NCBI GenBank assembly: GCA_026874595.1
Contig: CM049309.1
Location: forward strand, 94,822,723 to 94,886,722
Direction of reading: 5' to 3'
DNA from: Sipunculus nudus
Lineage: Eukaryota; Annelida; Sipuncula; Golfingiida; Sipunculidae
DNA length: 64,000 bases
Part shown: positions 24,661 to 37,154 of the stretch, piece by piece
Numbering within the stretch: the stretch's first letter is position 1
Layout: each line of letters opens with the position of its first letter
The notes under the pieces: generated by a model
Told to the model about the DNA's origin: nothing
Seen by the model: the letters and a program-made list of their open reading frames with translations, nothing else
Databases searched by the model: none
Made by a program: the position numbers and the translations under genes

Positions 24661-27600
24661 AGCTAGGGTTCACAGTCCCTTACAGCACAGAATTATGGAC
24701 AAACTTCAATTGTTCAACAGCCATCTTCACATTTCTGTATCCTGCTGGCAGTAAGATATGACTTATGCTATCAAGTTGATGGTAGGTTTCCTAAAGAATG
24801 CTCTCAAATCAAAGCAGCATGCACTAAAATGGCAGATCATAAACTATATGTGGTCAATAAGCATGCTCACCATACAAAAAGAGCAGTCCCTGCTATAGAA
24901 AAGTCCCTTAATTCAAAAAAATAAATCGCATTTACATCGCATGGGGCAGATGCTGCCAATAACTACATGGCAAAGCAGTGGAATTGGGCAGTAAGTCCAT
25001 CGACCTACCTCGTCTTGGAACTGGGGGCTCTCGTTAAACATTATCCACCCGGTTAACTACCTGTCCCGTAACCAGGTGGCTTCAACCAGCTGTGGTTTCT
25101 GACAGAAGCTATGGAGATCACAGGTGCTTCATCAAAAGCAATCACCAATAAAATAAAGCCTACAAATCCTGAAATTGGTAGAATATTTGTCTATAAATTA
25201 GAGAGCAGAGAACTCTCAAGCCCATTAATATTTGAGTAGCCAGATTGTGATGTATGATTTATCAAGGAACAGGCTGGGACACTGCTCAGGTTCAACGTTT
25301 GATTGGAGAAAGAAGTGAACTTCATCACAGATTTTACAACTATCACTGGCTGTGGGAGCTGGGGGGTCAAAATCAATTCCTTCTAATATAATTGGATAGA
25401 TCTAACCCAAATGTCAAACAGATTCACAAAACGTTGAAGTGACTTCTACAGGTATGGCTTATGATTTATTGCAAAAACCTTCATGAAAAAAAGAAAGAAT
25501 ATTACAAACATTAACTTGTTACAATTTAAGTCTTACATTTGAAGAGGTAATGGCGTATTTTAACCAAGATTCTGTGATTTAAAAGTAAAGTAAACACCAC
25601 ATTAGAAACTGGAAATCACAATATATCCTTCCCTTCAAGAATATTTTATGTAGCAAAAAATTTTTTATAGGCAGCTCTGCTATATAATATTCAAATCCTT
25701 TTTGACACTTCTACAGTTCCCATGAATAAGCAATCAACAACAACACGACATGTATGTTCATATGGACTTATAATCCAGCACCATAACCTACAACTTTGAA
25801 GTCAGCCAGCTTGCATTATAAGAAGCAATAATTATAAAAAAACACAAAAACACAAAGGGGTTGACCATTTAAGTTAAAAGGCATTCTTCCAGGGTGCTAA
25901 GGTTAGAATCTTTGATTATGAGACACTGTAACTGGACAATTTTCTTCTAGACACTGGACTAATCACATCTTTTGTGTGGGAAAATTGTCTTCTCAAGTGC
26001 TTTGTTGGTCTTTTGTTGGACTGAGAGGCACTACATCTTACGTGCACAGATGAGAATAAAACTAATTACAAGGACATCGGTTCACAGTAACTACTGTACA
26101 CCTGATGTTTTCATTCTGCTCATGTCATTTATTAAGACCATGGTTCTAGTGGTGTACTCTGGTGAACTCTCACTGTACCTTTTAGTACATGTATATGTTA
26201 TACATAAATTGATCAATTTTGGCTTCCCCCTAATGAGCTATAGCTCAAGTGCAGGAGACCTCGCCTGATCATGGATACATTCATAGTCATACTTATCATT
26301 TTCCAAGCTAGCACATGCTGAGAAAAGCTAGTTTAATCAGTCTGCGGGCGAACAGGGCAGGCCTGACATGCAATGTGGTGCCTTATTGGTCTTAAAATTG
26401 GACTTAAATATTCATTATATCTGATAAAGAAAATGTCAAGTCTTTTATTTCAATGGTTTCTGGTGCATGGCTGTACATGATTCTGGCTGAGTAGTAACAC
26501 CTAAGCACCAAACCTGCAGGGCATTCACCGACACACAAGCTGTAACATATATTGTCCAAGCGCAGCCCTTGAATTGTTGCACCAGGTTCAGTTCATGTCC
26601 TTAACACATGGTTCTCATTTTTTTAATGTATTCACACTCTCATTGTCATAGTCATTTGGATTTTTGCACTAAAAAGCCATAAGTAATGATTATCATTAAC
26701 ATATATCACTGGCTTAGCAACATTTTCATCGTTTAAATGTAGCACCTTTAGTAATTATGAACTGATTTGAGGTAAACCTGGCCTCATTAGTAATGATGAA
26801 CTGATTCGAAATAAATGCAGCACCATGCATAATTAATGATGAAGTGATCTTAGGTAAGAGAAGGTTTAGTCCTTGAGTAACACAATCATCTGCATAATGT
26901 ATTTCAGATAATCATGAAATCTGTTTTAATGGGTCTCAAACATTTTTCTTTTTTGGCTGGGCAAGTTCACACATAAATACCATAATACTTGTTTTAGAGT
27001 AAATAAAACATTTATGCTATTAAACTGGTTATAGAAAGAGCATCAAGCTAATAAAAATTTACTGCTGAAGTAACATTTGGCAATAAACAATAACCATAAA
27101 AAAGTTGCATGTAGACACATAATTATGACATTACAACAAATCTGCAGCCTAAATATTTATTTTTCTAGAAACAATACAGCTGAAAATAACTGATTATACC
27201 ACAAACCAGCCCATGTACATGTGAAAGAGTGAAATAATCTTTATGACTTGGTAAATACTGGAAAACCTCTGATCAACAAGGAAAAGGACAGATACAAATC
27301 CCTGAAAAACCCACAGTTTAAATGTAGAGTAGGACTAACATGTGGCTTTACAAGCATCCCTGAGGATGATCAGATCAGTTGTTAACGGCCCAGCCTCCCT
27401 CGTTTACAGGTGTCTGCAGCTGCAGCTGTTACCTCGCTCTTCCCAGTAACCACAGCATCATAAGAACTGTTTTGTTTCCCAGAGGTCGTATAATGAGATT
27501 CCACGAAGCTTGCAAAGGCCTTTTACAGGTAGTGTTGATGTCTGTGTTGTTTTGACATACAGTAGGTAAAGACTATAGACACCCAGCATGTTACACAGAA

Positions 27601-28154
27601 ACCCCACAGAATTCCTGATCTTCCAGTAACCATCAAAGTAACAGAATGACCTCTGTTCCAGTGTATCTGATTCCTGGACAGCTCCTTGTTTGTATACAAA
27701 TTGATGTAAACATTCTTCATAACCACATGATTTACTGAGAAAAACACACAATAACATTAACTGTTAACATCTGTGTCATGTCAGGTGTCACCTTCCCTAA
27801 GACAGCTGTTCCCATTCAGCTTCAGTATGCTCTAATGACAAGTGTTACATGTGTAAGTCATAAGAGAAAGAACTGTTTGACTGATTTGACATTGTCTTGG
27901 CATCACTGTTACAGCCATCAGTCTAATATATCATTTTCAACTTAAAGACTGGACCTCAAGGATTGTTCAGCAGTAAACAACTTGAATCTTACATTACAGC
28001 AAAATTATTTTGTCTGGTGTATAAACTCCATCTAATGTGCCTTATTTAAATGTAGGTTCTGATACAAATAAAGTTTCAACTAGGCTTTCAAATGATGATA
28101 AATATATGCATTAATTCAGAGTTCCTACTATAACATTTTACACAATCTGTGACA
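24661..28154. other. Largest low-repeat stretch of the intron
   Basis: No coding exon or RNA gene could be recognised. A 99-codon minus-strand frame at 27458-27757 overlaps a 74-codon frame in another phase and shows no family motif. The sequence is AT-rich. Confidence 0.45.
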
Positions 28155-28196
28155 TTACACACACAAACACAAACACATACACACACACACATATAT
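28155..28196. repeat. (AC)n microsatellite, imperfect
   Basis: An ACACACAAACAC-type run ending in CACACACACATATA. Confidence 0.85.
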
Positions 28197-28434
28197 TAGT
28201 GTTGTGTTGATTAATCAGTTAAATAGATGATAATTAGTTTTCTTTCAAAATCTGTTATATCAATTGCATTTTTGCATAATTGATAAAAAACAAAATAAAC
28301 ATGCACATGTATATATCTAATCATGTAAAAGATATACCAACACAAAATAACAAACAGCATCTAGACAGAACTTTTTTTTATTTTTTTATCATCAATTATG
28401 AATTTAAGACCAAGTCCTACCACTAAAACATACA

Positions 28435-28447
28435 AATATATATATAA

Positions 28448-28480
<33 letters not shown>

Positions 28481-28507
28481 GATATATATATATATATATA
28501 TATATAT
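28435..28507. repeat. (TA)n microsatellite
   Basis: A near-continuous alternating T/A run with a few A or G interruptions. It could extrude a cruciform. Confidence 0.9.
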
Positions 28508-28509
28508 TT

Positions 28510-29280
28510 GCATTTATACATGTATGTTAAGATAAATAACAGAACCATTACAATTTGATTTATAGATTTAACCACTCTGACCATGCTTCAAATTCCATAA
28601 ACATGGCTTTAAGAGTGGACTGAAGGAGTGCTACATGAATCTACAAAATATATCAACCACATGACAAAGAAATGTATCCTATCACAGATATGTATTTGGC
28701 CATTTATTTTTTTCAGGAAGAACCACAGCGGGATTCAGACATTCTGTGACCTCTACATAGTCAGTTTAACTCCTTATGTGCAGGAGAACATAAAACACAA
28801 CTGACCCTGAGTATTGGATCCTCCACCAACCATTCCTTTAACGTATAACCTTCACTGATTTAGCCAATAACCTTACCTGACTCTGCAGTCACAGCCCTCA
28901 TCCATCCTCATCACGCTGTATGTTTATGACACATATCAAACACTCCCAGGACAAAGCCTGAAACTCAAGGTTAGATTCTGCATCTCCTGCACCAAGGGAA
29001 TATTTGACCTACAGGACCACAATGTTATGGAGGGGAAAAGTCTAAACTGGTTCCTTCATGGAGCCAAGGTCCTGCTGTATCAAACATGGAAGTTTACCAC
29101 TCCATGTAAAAAGAGGATGTCCAATATTTATTTATCTCCTTTATGATTCTTAAAAATTTATTTTGAACTTATGCTGAAGTTCAGAATGAGCTGTTACCTT
29201 AAACAATCTGGAGAATGAGTCTTTCATATCTTGACACTTCATAAGTAACCTCATGGAGCACTGTTCATTAACCTTTTTGT
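28510..29280. other. Low-repeat intronic sequence
   Basis: Nothing recognisable was found between the TA microsatellite and the 48-bp array. Confidence 0.5.
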
Positions 29281-30550
29281 CTCAAGTAACACTTCACAGG
29301 CTGACTTATAAGCCACTCTACAAGATCTCTCAAGTAACACTTCACAGGCTGACTTATAAGCCACTCTACAAGATCTCTCATGTAACACTTTACAGGCTGA
29401 CTTATAAGCCGCTCTACAAGATCTCTCAAGTAACACTTTACAGGCTGACTTATAAGCCACTCTACAAGATCTCTCATGTAACACTTTACAGGCTGACTTA
29501 TAAGCCACTCTACAAGATCTCTCAAGTAACACTTTACAGGCTGACTTATAAGCCACTCTACAAGATCTCTCAAGTAACACTTTACAGGCTGACTTATAAG
29601 CCGCTCTACAAGATCTCTCAAGTAACACTTTACAGGCTGACTTATAAGCCACTCTACAAGATCTCTCAAGTAACACTTTACAGGCTGACTTATAAGCCAC
29701 TCTACAAGATCTCTCAAGTAACACTTTACAGGCTGACTTATAAGCCGCTCTACAAGATCTCTCATGTAACACTTTACAGGCTGACTTATAAGCCACTCTA
29801 CCAGATCTCTCAAGTAACACTTTACAGGCTGACTTATAAGCCACTCTACAAGATCTCTCAAGTAACACTTTACAGGCTGACTTATAAGCCACTCTACAAG
29901 ATCTCTCATGTAACACTTTACAGGCTGACTTATAAGCCACTCTACAAGATCTCTCATGTAACACTTCACAGGCTGACTTATAAGCCACTCTACAAGATCT
30001 CTCAAGTAACACTTCACAGGCTGACTTATAAGCCACTCTACAAGATCTCTCATGTAACACTTTACAGGCTGACTTATAAGCCACTCTACAAGATCTCTCA
30101 AGTAACACTTTACAGGCTGACTTATAAGCCGCTCTACAAGATCTCTCAAGTAACACTTTACAGGCTGACTTATAAGCCACTCTACAAGATCTCTCAAGTA
30201 ACACTTTACAGGCTGACTTATAAGCCACTCTACAAGATCTCTCAAGTAACACTTTACAGGCTGACTTATAAGCCACTCTACAAGATCTCTCAAGTAACAC
30301 TTTACAGGCTGACTTATAAGCCACTCTACAAGATCTCTCAAGTAACACTTTACAGGCAGACATATTAGACACTTCACATGATGTCTCATGTAAAACTTTA
30401 CAGGCTGACTTATTAGACACTTTACATGACGTCTCATGTAAAACTTTACAGGCTGACTTATTGGACACTTTACAAGATGTCTCATGTAAAACTTTACAGG
30501 CAGACTTATTAGACACTATACATGATGTCTCATGTAACACTTTACAGGCT
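29281..30550. repeat. 48-bp minisatellite, open in several frames
   Basis: The unit CTCAAGTAACACTTTACAGG plus CTGACTTATAAGCCACTCTACAAGAT repeats every 48 bp (about 26 copies). The central units are nearly identical and differ at a few positions (AAGT/ATGT, CCACT/CCGCT). The last four units (from about 30355) are diverged: TTAGACACTTTACATGATGT replaces TAAGCCACTCTACAAGATCT. Because 48 is 16 codons, three long frames remain open: 429 and 405 codons on minus and 371 on plus. With neither splice context nor a family match, these are best read as by-products. Confidence 0.9.
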
Positions 30551-30568
30551 GACTTGAGAACAGTTTGC

Positions 30569-30790
30569 AGCTGACATTTGGGACATTACATGAGGTGACC
30601 CTTGTAGCTGACATTTGGGACATTACATGAGGTGACCCTTGTAGCTGACATTTGGGACATTACATGAGGTGACCCTTGTAGCTGACATTTGGGACATTAC
30701 ATGAGGTGACCCTTGTAGCTGACATTTGGGACATTACATGAAGTGACCCTTGTAGCTCACCTTTGGGACATTACATGAAGTGACCCTTGG
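30569..30790. repeat. 37-bp minisatellite
   Basis: Six copies of AGCTGACATTTGGGACATTA plus CATGAGGTGACCCTTGT start at 30569, 30606, 30643, 30680, 30717 and 30754. The first four are identical or nearly so; the last two carry AAGTGACC. It lies immediately right of the 48-bp array. Confidence 0.92.
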
Positions 30791-31601
30791 AATACTTCCT
30801 AGGCTGACTAGTGGGAGTCTTTTTCCTGGCTGTAAAAATAACTGTTTTCCTGTTAATATATTTTTGAAACAATCACTATTCCTGTCTGAACAAAGGATTT
30901 ATCTGGTTCTGATTGATGTTTCAGGGACCTATATTACATCCTGAGTTCATGTACTCCTCAATCTGAGCATCCAGCGTCACACAAGGAAATTATATCTGAC
31001 CAAGAAATGAATAAAACTGAGACACCCGCACACAAGTAAATTTTGAAATTGATATCGTTATTAAAACCTCATGCCTGGCTACTGAGTATCCTGGACTGAT
31101 CAGCTTCCTGATTTAAGTGTTTGAATAATGAATTTTCCATTAGTCAATGTTATTTGAAACCATATGTAATTTACAACCGGGCAGATTAAACAGAATTACT
31201 ATTGTTACATATTGATCCAACAATTACAATTAAATGAAAGAAAATTGCTGAAGGACATTACACTGGCACATCCCAAGAGCAAATATATAATGTTCCCCTA
31301 AAAGTAAGTGCAGCATTGATTTTTTACTTTATTTCTAGAGCAAATCTCTTTCTCCTAACTGCACCTGATGTGTGCAGAATTAAGATCTTTTTGTCTGTAG
31401 TGCATTTAATCTGTAGACTAATTATACCAACCATACACAAACTTTTACAGTTAATAATTTTCAATACCTTAAAATCAGACCATCACACCATACTGTCATG
31501 AAAGCTTTATACAGCGAAAAAAGAAATCCTATTTATTTTACTGACATTTAGTCTCATAACTATTCATAATGATCCTCTTAAGACACTGATACATATGAGT
31601 T
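30791..31601. other. Low-repeat intronic sequence
   Basis: No gene or repeat partner was recognised. Confidence 0.5.
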
Positions 31602-32985
31602 ACTAGACATTTCTTGGCAAGCCACCATGGTTTTTCCATCCAACAACATGAGAAACAATATTTTTCATCAAATATAGCTATATTCAAGGTCAAGGTCACT
31701 CCCATAGGAAAGGTCTTGATCCCAATTTAAATATACCTCATTCTATGACCCATATCTCCATATATCTCCTGAAAATAAGCTTCTAAGTTTTATTCTATTA
31801 TAAGCTCTGTGACCTTAAAAAGCAGGTCAAGGTCACCCATCTTTGAACCTGACCAAGATATTGTCGATATATATCTTCACCAAAGAAATAAAATTCCTAT
31901 TGTGAATCCTTTTAGAGATATCCCACTCGCAAGGCCAAAATTGAAAAATCCAAGAAAAATTCATTTAAAATCAGAAATTGTAGGTGGCGCCCCCAAACTT
32001 GTGCAACAGTTACAGAGCATCAGTCCCTATGAACATAGTAAGTATTGTGAAAATCCACCCAATGGTTCCTGAGAAATAAGCTTCTTAATGTTTTTTCTAT
32101 AATCAGCTCTAAAACACAGAAAAATAGGTCAAGGTCACCCATCTTCGAACTTGACCGAGATTTTGTGAATATACATCTTCACCGAAAAAATAAAATTCCT
32201 CTGGTGAATCCTTTTCGAGATATCCCTCTCACAAGCCCAAAGTTGAAAAATCCGATAAAAATTCATTTAAAATCAGAAATTGTAGGTGGCGCCACCAAAC
32301 TTGTGTAGCAGGTACAGACTATCAGTCCCAATAATCATAGTAAGTTTTGTGAAAATCCACCCAATGGTTCCTGAATTATAAGCGTCTAAGTGTTTTTTTA
32401 TAATCAGCTCTAAAATGTAGAAAAATAGGTCAAGGTCACCCATCTTCGAACTTGACCGAGATTTTGTCGATATACATCTTTACTGAGGAAATAAAATTCT
32501 GACGGTGAATCCTTTTAAGATATCCTGCTCACAAGGTAAAAGTTAACGGACGCAGGACGGACGGACGGACAGACGGACAGCTTGGGTGACGACAATAGCC
32601 CATCAGCCTAAGGGCTGAGGGCTAAAAAGGATAAAAGGTGTGGCCACTAGTTTCCGGTACATGACAAGGTCATCAAAGATCTTCAATCAACTTGGATTTT
32701 TTATCAATCCATTGAGTATTTCTTGAGATATTTAGAAATTCGTGTGATTTTCAGCAAAGCTGGACCTAATCAAGGTCAAGGTCACTCTCCTGTGAAAGGT
32801 CGCATCATTTTATATAGTATTCTTCCTCTCATCTATATCTATGCACATGTCAAGTTTGGAAAAAATCTGTGAAATCTTCATGAGTTATCTCGTCGAAAGA
32901 AATCTCTGTTGCGGCATCATGACTGTGCCTGAACCACAGTTCCCCCGGCAGACTTTGTCTGGGATACAATTATTACACAGATCTG
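31602..32985 (+). mobile_element. Family H element with a family G element inside
   Basis: The left end (ACTAGACATTTCTTGGCA) matches the left end of the H copy at 61331 (ACTAGATATTTCTTGGCA). H sequence runs to about 31765 and resumes at about 32632 with GTTTCCGGTACATGACAA. It ends at CAGACTTTGTCTGGGATAC (about 32953-32976), the degenerate right stem-loop. The inserted part is family G. Confidence 0.65.
31762..32628 (+). mobile_element. Family G element, truncated left end
   Basis: It has about two and a half units of roughly 300 bp. Each carries AGGTCAAGGTCACCCATCTT, GGTGGCGCC(A/C)CC followed by AAACTTGTG, and ATCCACCCAATGGTTCCTGA. It ends with an ACGG-type microsatellite (about 32555-32580) and a terminal stem-loop at 32597-32623 (arms AGCCC..CAGCC and GGCTG..GGGCT), then AAAAA. 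Confidence 0.65.
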
Positions 32986-33505
32986 ATTGTAATAACATTT
33001 TTTACACAAGTTTCAAGAATATAAACATAACTTGCAATGTAATGATTTATATTCCTGAAATCTATTTACACGCACCTGTATTGACTGGTTCACCCTGAGC
33101 AAGAAGAATAGCAAACTTCCGGAACCTATACACATGGCAAGCCAGCAATAACACTAATATTTACATACACTTGTGTATCCCTGACATGTCGGCACCAATC
33201 ATATATTTAGTAATCCGGCCCTGCAGAGTCAGGTTCAATATGTGATCTCTACCTTTTATGTCTGCCATCTTGTTCACCTTAACGTGCTTCAGTCAAGGAC
33301 GACTGCATGACTTGGTACACAAGATGTTCAGTGGTTACCAGCATAACACTGCCAGATATGGATGTTTATCTACATCCATCAAAACTCAACAAACTCAAAT
33401 CCTGGCCACAGGACCAAAATGTCTTAAAAGTACCAAATTATTCAACCAGATGTCAGCAGCCAGCACTTCTTGTTGTTCTTATCTTTTCCTTGGGAGAAAG
33501 ATAAA
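32986..33505. other. Low-repeat intronic sequence
   Basis: An 86-codon open frame (33258-33518, +) shows no recognisable domain. Nothing else was supported. Confidence 0.45.
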
Positions 33506-34445
33506 CAACAAAGCCTAGAGGCCTAGTGGGGACGTTTGCAATGAGATATACATCAGGTATACTGCTTCCATGCTGGACTATTACTTTTCAAGTACACATG
33601 TGACATATATATGTACAATGCAAGTACTAAACATTTTGATCATGAGTATAAACACCAATTACATAAACATCACTCTTGAAATACTTGCATGGATGTACAC
33701 GACACAAAATGATTGTAGGTAGCTCAACTAGTCTTGTGTATGAGTGAGCCATTAAAGATGTATGGACATGCAAAATTTCAAGCAGATACTTCAAACCATT
33801 CTTGGGCTATGTGCACAGATGCATGAAACCTAAAACAATTGTAGATGGCACCACAAGTGTTGTATACAACAAAACTATCCCCAGATGTATGGACATGTAT
33901 AATTTCAGGCCGATATGTAAAATCACTACTGAGAAATAAGCAGGAGCATACACTGCAAAAATTATTGAAGGTGGCTCAACCAGTCTAGTATATTTCAAAG
34001 CTATCGGAATGTATACATATGCCAAACTTCAGGCTGATATATCAAATCCATCCTGAGAATTAAGCAGGTGCATACATTGTGCAAAAAAGTTTTGTAGGTG
34101 GCGCCATCAGTCTTGTATATGAGAAAGTCGTCAAACATGTATAGACAGGCCTTAATTTTAGGCAGATACATCAAACCTCTCTTGAGTCAGGTGCACTGGG
34201 TGACCAAGCTCAGCTGAGGCAGGCAGTTTCCCAAAGTCAAGCGAGCTAATTGCCAGCTACAGCTACTGCACTGAGGGAACTATTGACCTATATCTGGGTA
34301 CACTGAGTGAACTCTTTACCTGTTGCAAAATCTGATACAATTGGCAGTCTGCCAAAGCAATAAGTAGATCCAGACTTAAACTTGGTCTGTTGCCAAATCT
34401 AGTAATAGTTGGCAGTTTGCCAATCTATTTATAGATACAGATAAA
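33506..34445 (+). mobile_element. Family B element, diverged copy
   Basis: It parallels 39451-40440 segment by segment: a degenerate AGCCTAGAGGCCT hairpin at the left, AATGCAAGTACTAAACATTT, units with GGTGGCGCCATCAGTCTTGT (34097), the CACTGAGTGAACTC repeats, and an exact TTGGCAGTCTGCCAA palindrome (34341-34355) followed by a mutated TATA-like sequence. It is less similar to the other two copies than they are to each other. Confidence 0.68.
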
Positions 34446-34457
34446 TAGTAATAAACG

Positions 34458-34470
34458 CCCCCCCCCCCCC
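34458..34470. repeat. C13 homopolymer
   Basis: A run of 13 C between family B and family H. Confidence 0.9.
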
Positions 34471-34539
34471 ATAATAAGCATGCTCACTCCCCACACACAC
34501 ATGCAAAAACAGATTATGGATGAGATCACATTAAGAAAA

Positions 34540-35136
34540 GAAGAACTTCTTAACCCCTAATCCCCCCCCCTTTAAGAAGAGGCCCCCATGCAGAAATTCA
34601 CCATGCATCCCTTATTAAAATATATAAAATCTTGTGTGATTTTTACCTAATATGGAAATATTCAAGGTCAAGGCCACTCTCATTGGGAAGATTATGACCC
34701 CAATTTAAATATACATCATATCCCATAACCCATATCTATGTATATGCATAATATAAAAGATATCTATCCATTTGTTATAATGCTCACATAACTGTTAAGT
34801 GAAAATGAAGGGGGTATCAAACGGCACAAAAACAAGAAAAGGATAATAGATTGCACTACCAATTTCCTGTACATGACAACACTATCCAAGATCTTTGGTC
34901 TGATCAATCCATGCTGGATTCTTGAGATATTCAAGAATTTGTGTGTTTTTCTCCCAAAATTGACCTGTTCAAGGTCAAGGTCACTCATAGTTAAGGTCAT
35001 ATCTGTGCACATGTCCAGTTTGGTAAAGATCCGTGAAATATTTTTTGAGTTATCTCACCTAAAAGAAATCTCTGATATGGCAGTGCAACTATGCCTAAAC
35101 CATAGATCCCAACTTTGTCTGGAGATACAACTTATT
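34540..35136 (+). mobile_element. Family H element, short copy
   Basis: It has the H body (CCCAATTTAAATATACATCA, CTATCCAAGATCTTTGGTC, GGTAAAGATC) and a degenerate right end (ATCCCAACTTTGTCTGGAGA, then TACAA) at about 35104-35130. The left end is replaced by C-rich sequence comparable to 61380-61420. Confidence 0.6.
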
Positions 35137-37154
35137 GATGAGCCATCCTAACCTCACTTTTGTCCTTAGCCAATATATTGTGGCGTGTTGCAATATGTTG
35201 ATTTTAACTTGCTGAATTCACAAACTATTGCTTGGATTACCATATTTCTTCTTTTTTTTTAAACCTTGGTTTAAAAAAGAAACTTAAATCCTGAAACTAG
35301 TTTTTTTTCTAACAAGACCGTGTGATTTTAAATTTCCTAGTTTCCGAAGGTTTCTTGAATATCTTCCACGTAGTCATCACCAGAGGGCAGGTACTTGAAT
35401 AATATGGCACCTTTGACAGATGAACACGTAATAGATTTGGAAAAATTAAAAACTATTGAGTATTATTTCATTACATTGATAAATGTGTATAAAATGTGTA
35501 TTTATACTTTAATCAACAAAGTATAAAGAACTTATTTGTTAACATCAATATAAATATATACTACCAAACTGAATAATACCTATAAAATTTTAATTGTTTA
35601 ACAGTGACCACCAAGAACTAATCACCGATCTTCCATGGCAAGTCTTGACGCAATGATCAACACACATGACTGCAGACTGGCGTGACACTGAACCTCAATC
35701 AATTTTTGACAAAAACGTTGTCTTGATCTATTTGCCAGTATGTTTGTATATTACAGTCCATTTTTTATAGCTAGTGTGCCAGACTAAATACAAAGACATT
35801 TTTATATTTTTGACAATAAATCCTCATAGACAATTTCTGAGTTACAATGTACCCAAATGTTTTGTGTTAATTATTTGCTACCTTAATACTTTATACCTGA
35901 ACCAGTGAATTAAATAATTTTAAGCATGTCACCTTTAGTCGAGAATAACCTGCTCATTGGCATTTAGATTTGTTAGATAAGGCCAACTGCTCACCAGGTT
36001 GGTATACTCTCTTATGTGGGAGGGCAAAAAGCCACATCCTTAAATGGCATGACACAGAAGCAACAATCCAAAGTATTAATATGTGTACAGCACAAAAAGA
36101 AATAAGACAAGAAGCGCATGGAAACATCAAGCAAAAGGACTCCATGTTTACCTTCATTAGCGCACAGAATATTAAAACATCGGCATAAAAAGAGGTCCTC
36201 ATGCATTGATACTGTAAGCGGTTGGTGTCATTCGTATCTTGTGACACACTGATTGGCAGCTGTCTTGCATTGGAATAAGGTCTTCTGAGACAACACATGG
36301 TAGAAGAAGTTAGAAGTTGGTATTAAACACTTGCACACTTGACTTCATTCATAACAATTTTGGCAGGAACTGAGGACATCACTGGCCGTACTTGGCAACC
36401 AAATAGTTTCGGCCAAGATCATTGGGGTACCTCCAAGTTACAGATATGCGTCTGAAGTGACCACAAGCTAAACAGATGTCTAATGCATGTTCATGAAAAA
36501 ATAAATGTTCAGTATTGGTAGAATTGTGCTGTTAGTAGTGCTCATGTTATAGAAGCGGACCAGCCTTATCGGGGATCACTTATGCAAGGCACCGCAAATC
36601 AGTTTATGTTTTTCAATGAACCTGTATTTCTGTTTTCCTTTTAGAGATGTTTCATTTAAAAAAAAAAAGTTGTTCATATAAATTCATGAATTTTTTTTTT
36701 ATGTCTGACCTTTCAATTAAAGGCACAAGCTCTTAAATTAATATTTACGGCTGAACTATCAATCAGGAAGTGACACACATTCGCCCCCCCCCCCCCGATA
36801 CCTCTGTCGTGATAACAGCGTGGCATTAGGCATTCATGTTAAGGAAAAATGATATCATATATTTCGAACCTTAAAAACAATACCATTCATAATGTTTCAG
36901 TAGTATTTTGGAACTATGGTTCCGATTTTATTAACAACAGAAGCTATTTACAAATGTTTTTATGGACAATATACTGACAGGTCCATTACAAACTGGAACA
37001 TATAAGACATAGTTCCATGGCTGATAACAGATTGGACAAAGCAAGAAGAAACGATAGAAGGGTACAGGATGTAAGGTACAGGAGCCCTGCTTTAATTTGA
37101 TGAATACTTCTGAAAATGAAAACTGCTTTGAGGTTGTGAGTTCTGGGTGCAGTT
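35137..37154. other. Low-repeat intronic sequence with unassigned overlapping frames
   Basis: The plus strand of 35970-36188 (72 codons) and the minus strand of 35954-36298 (114 codons) are both open. The plus frame is rich in charged residues and predicts helix; no family was recognised. A 13-base C run lies at 36784-36796. Confidence 0.4.

Noticed and set aside
27458-27757. 99-codon minus-strand frame as a gene
   Set aside because: A second frame overlaps it, and there is no domain, promoter or splice support.
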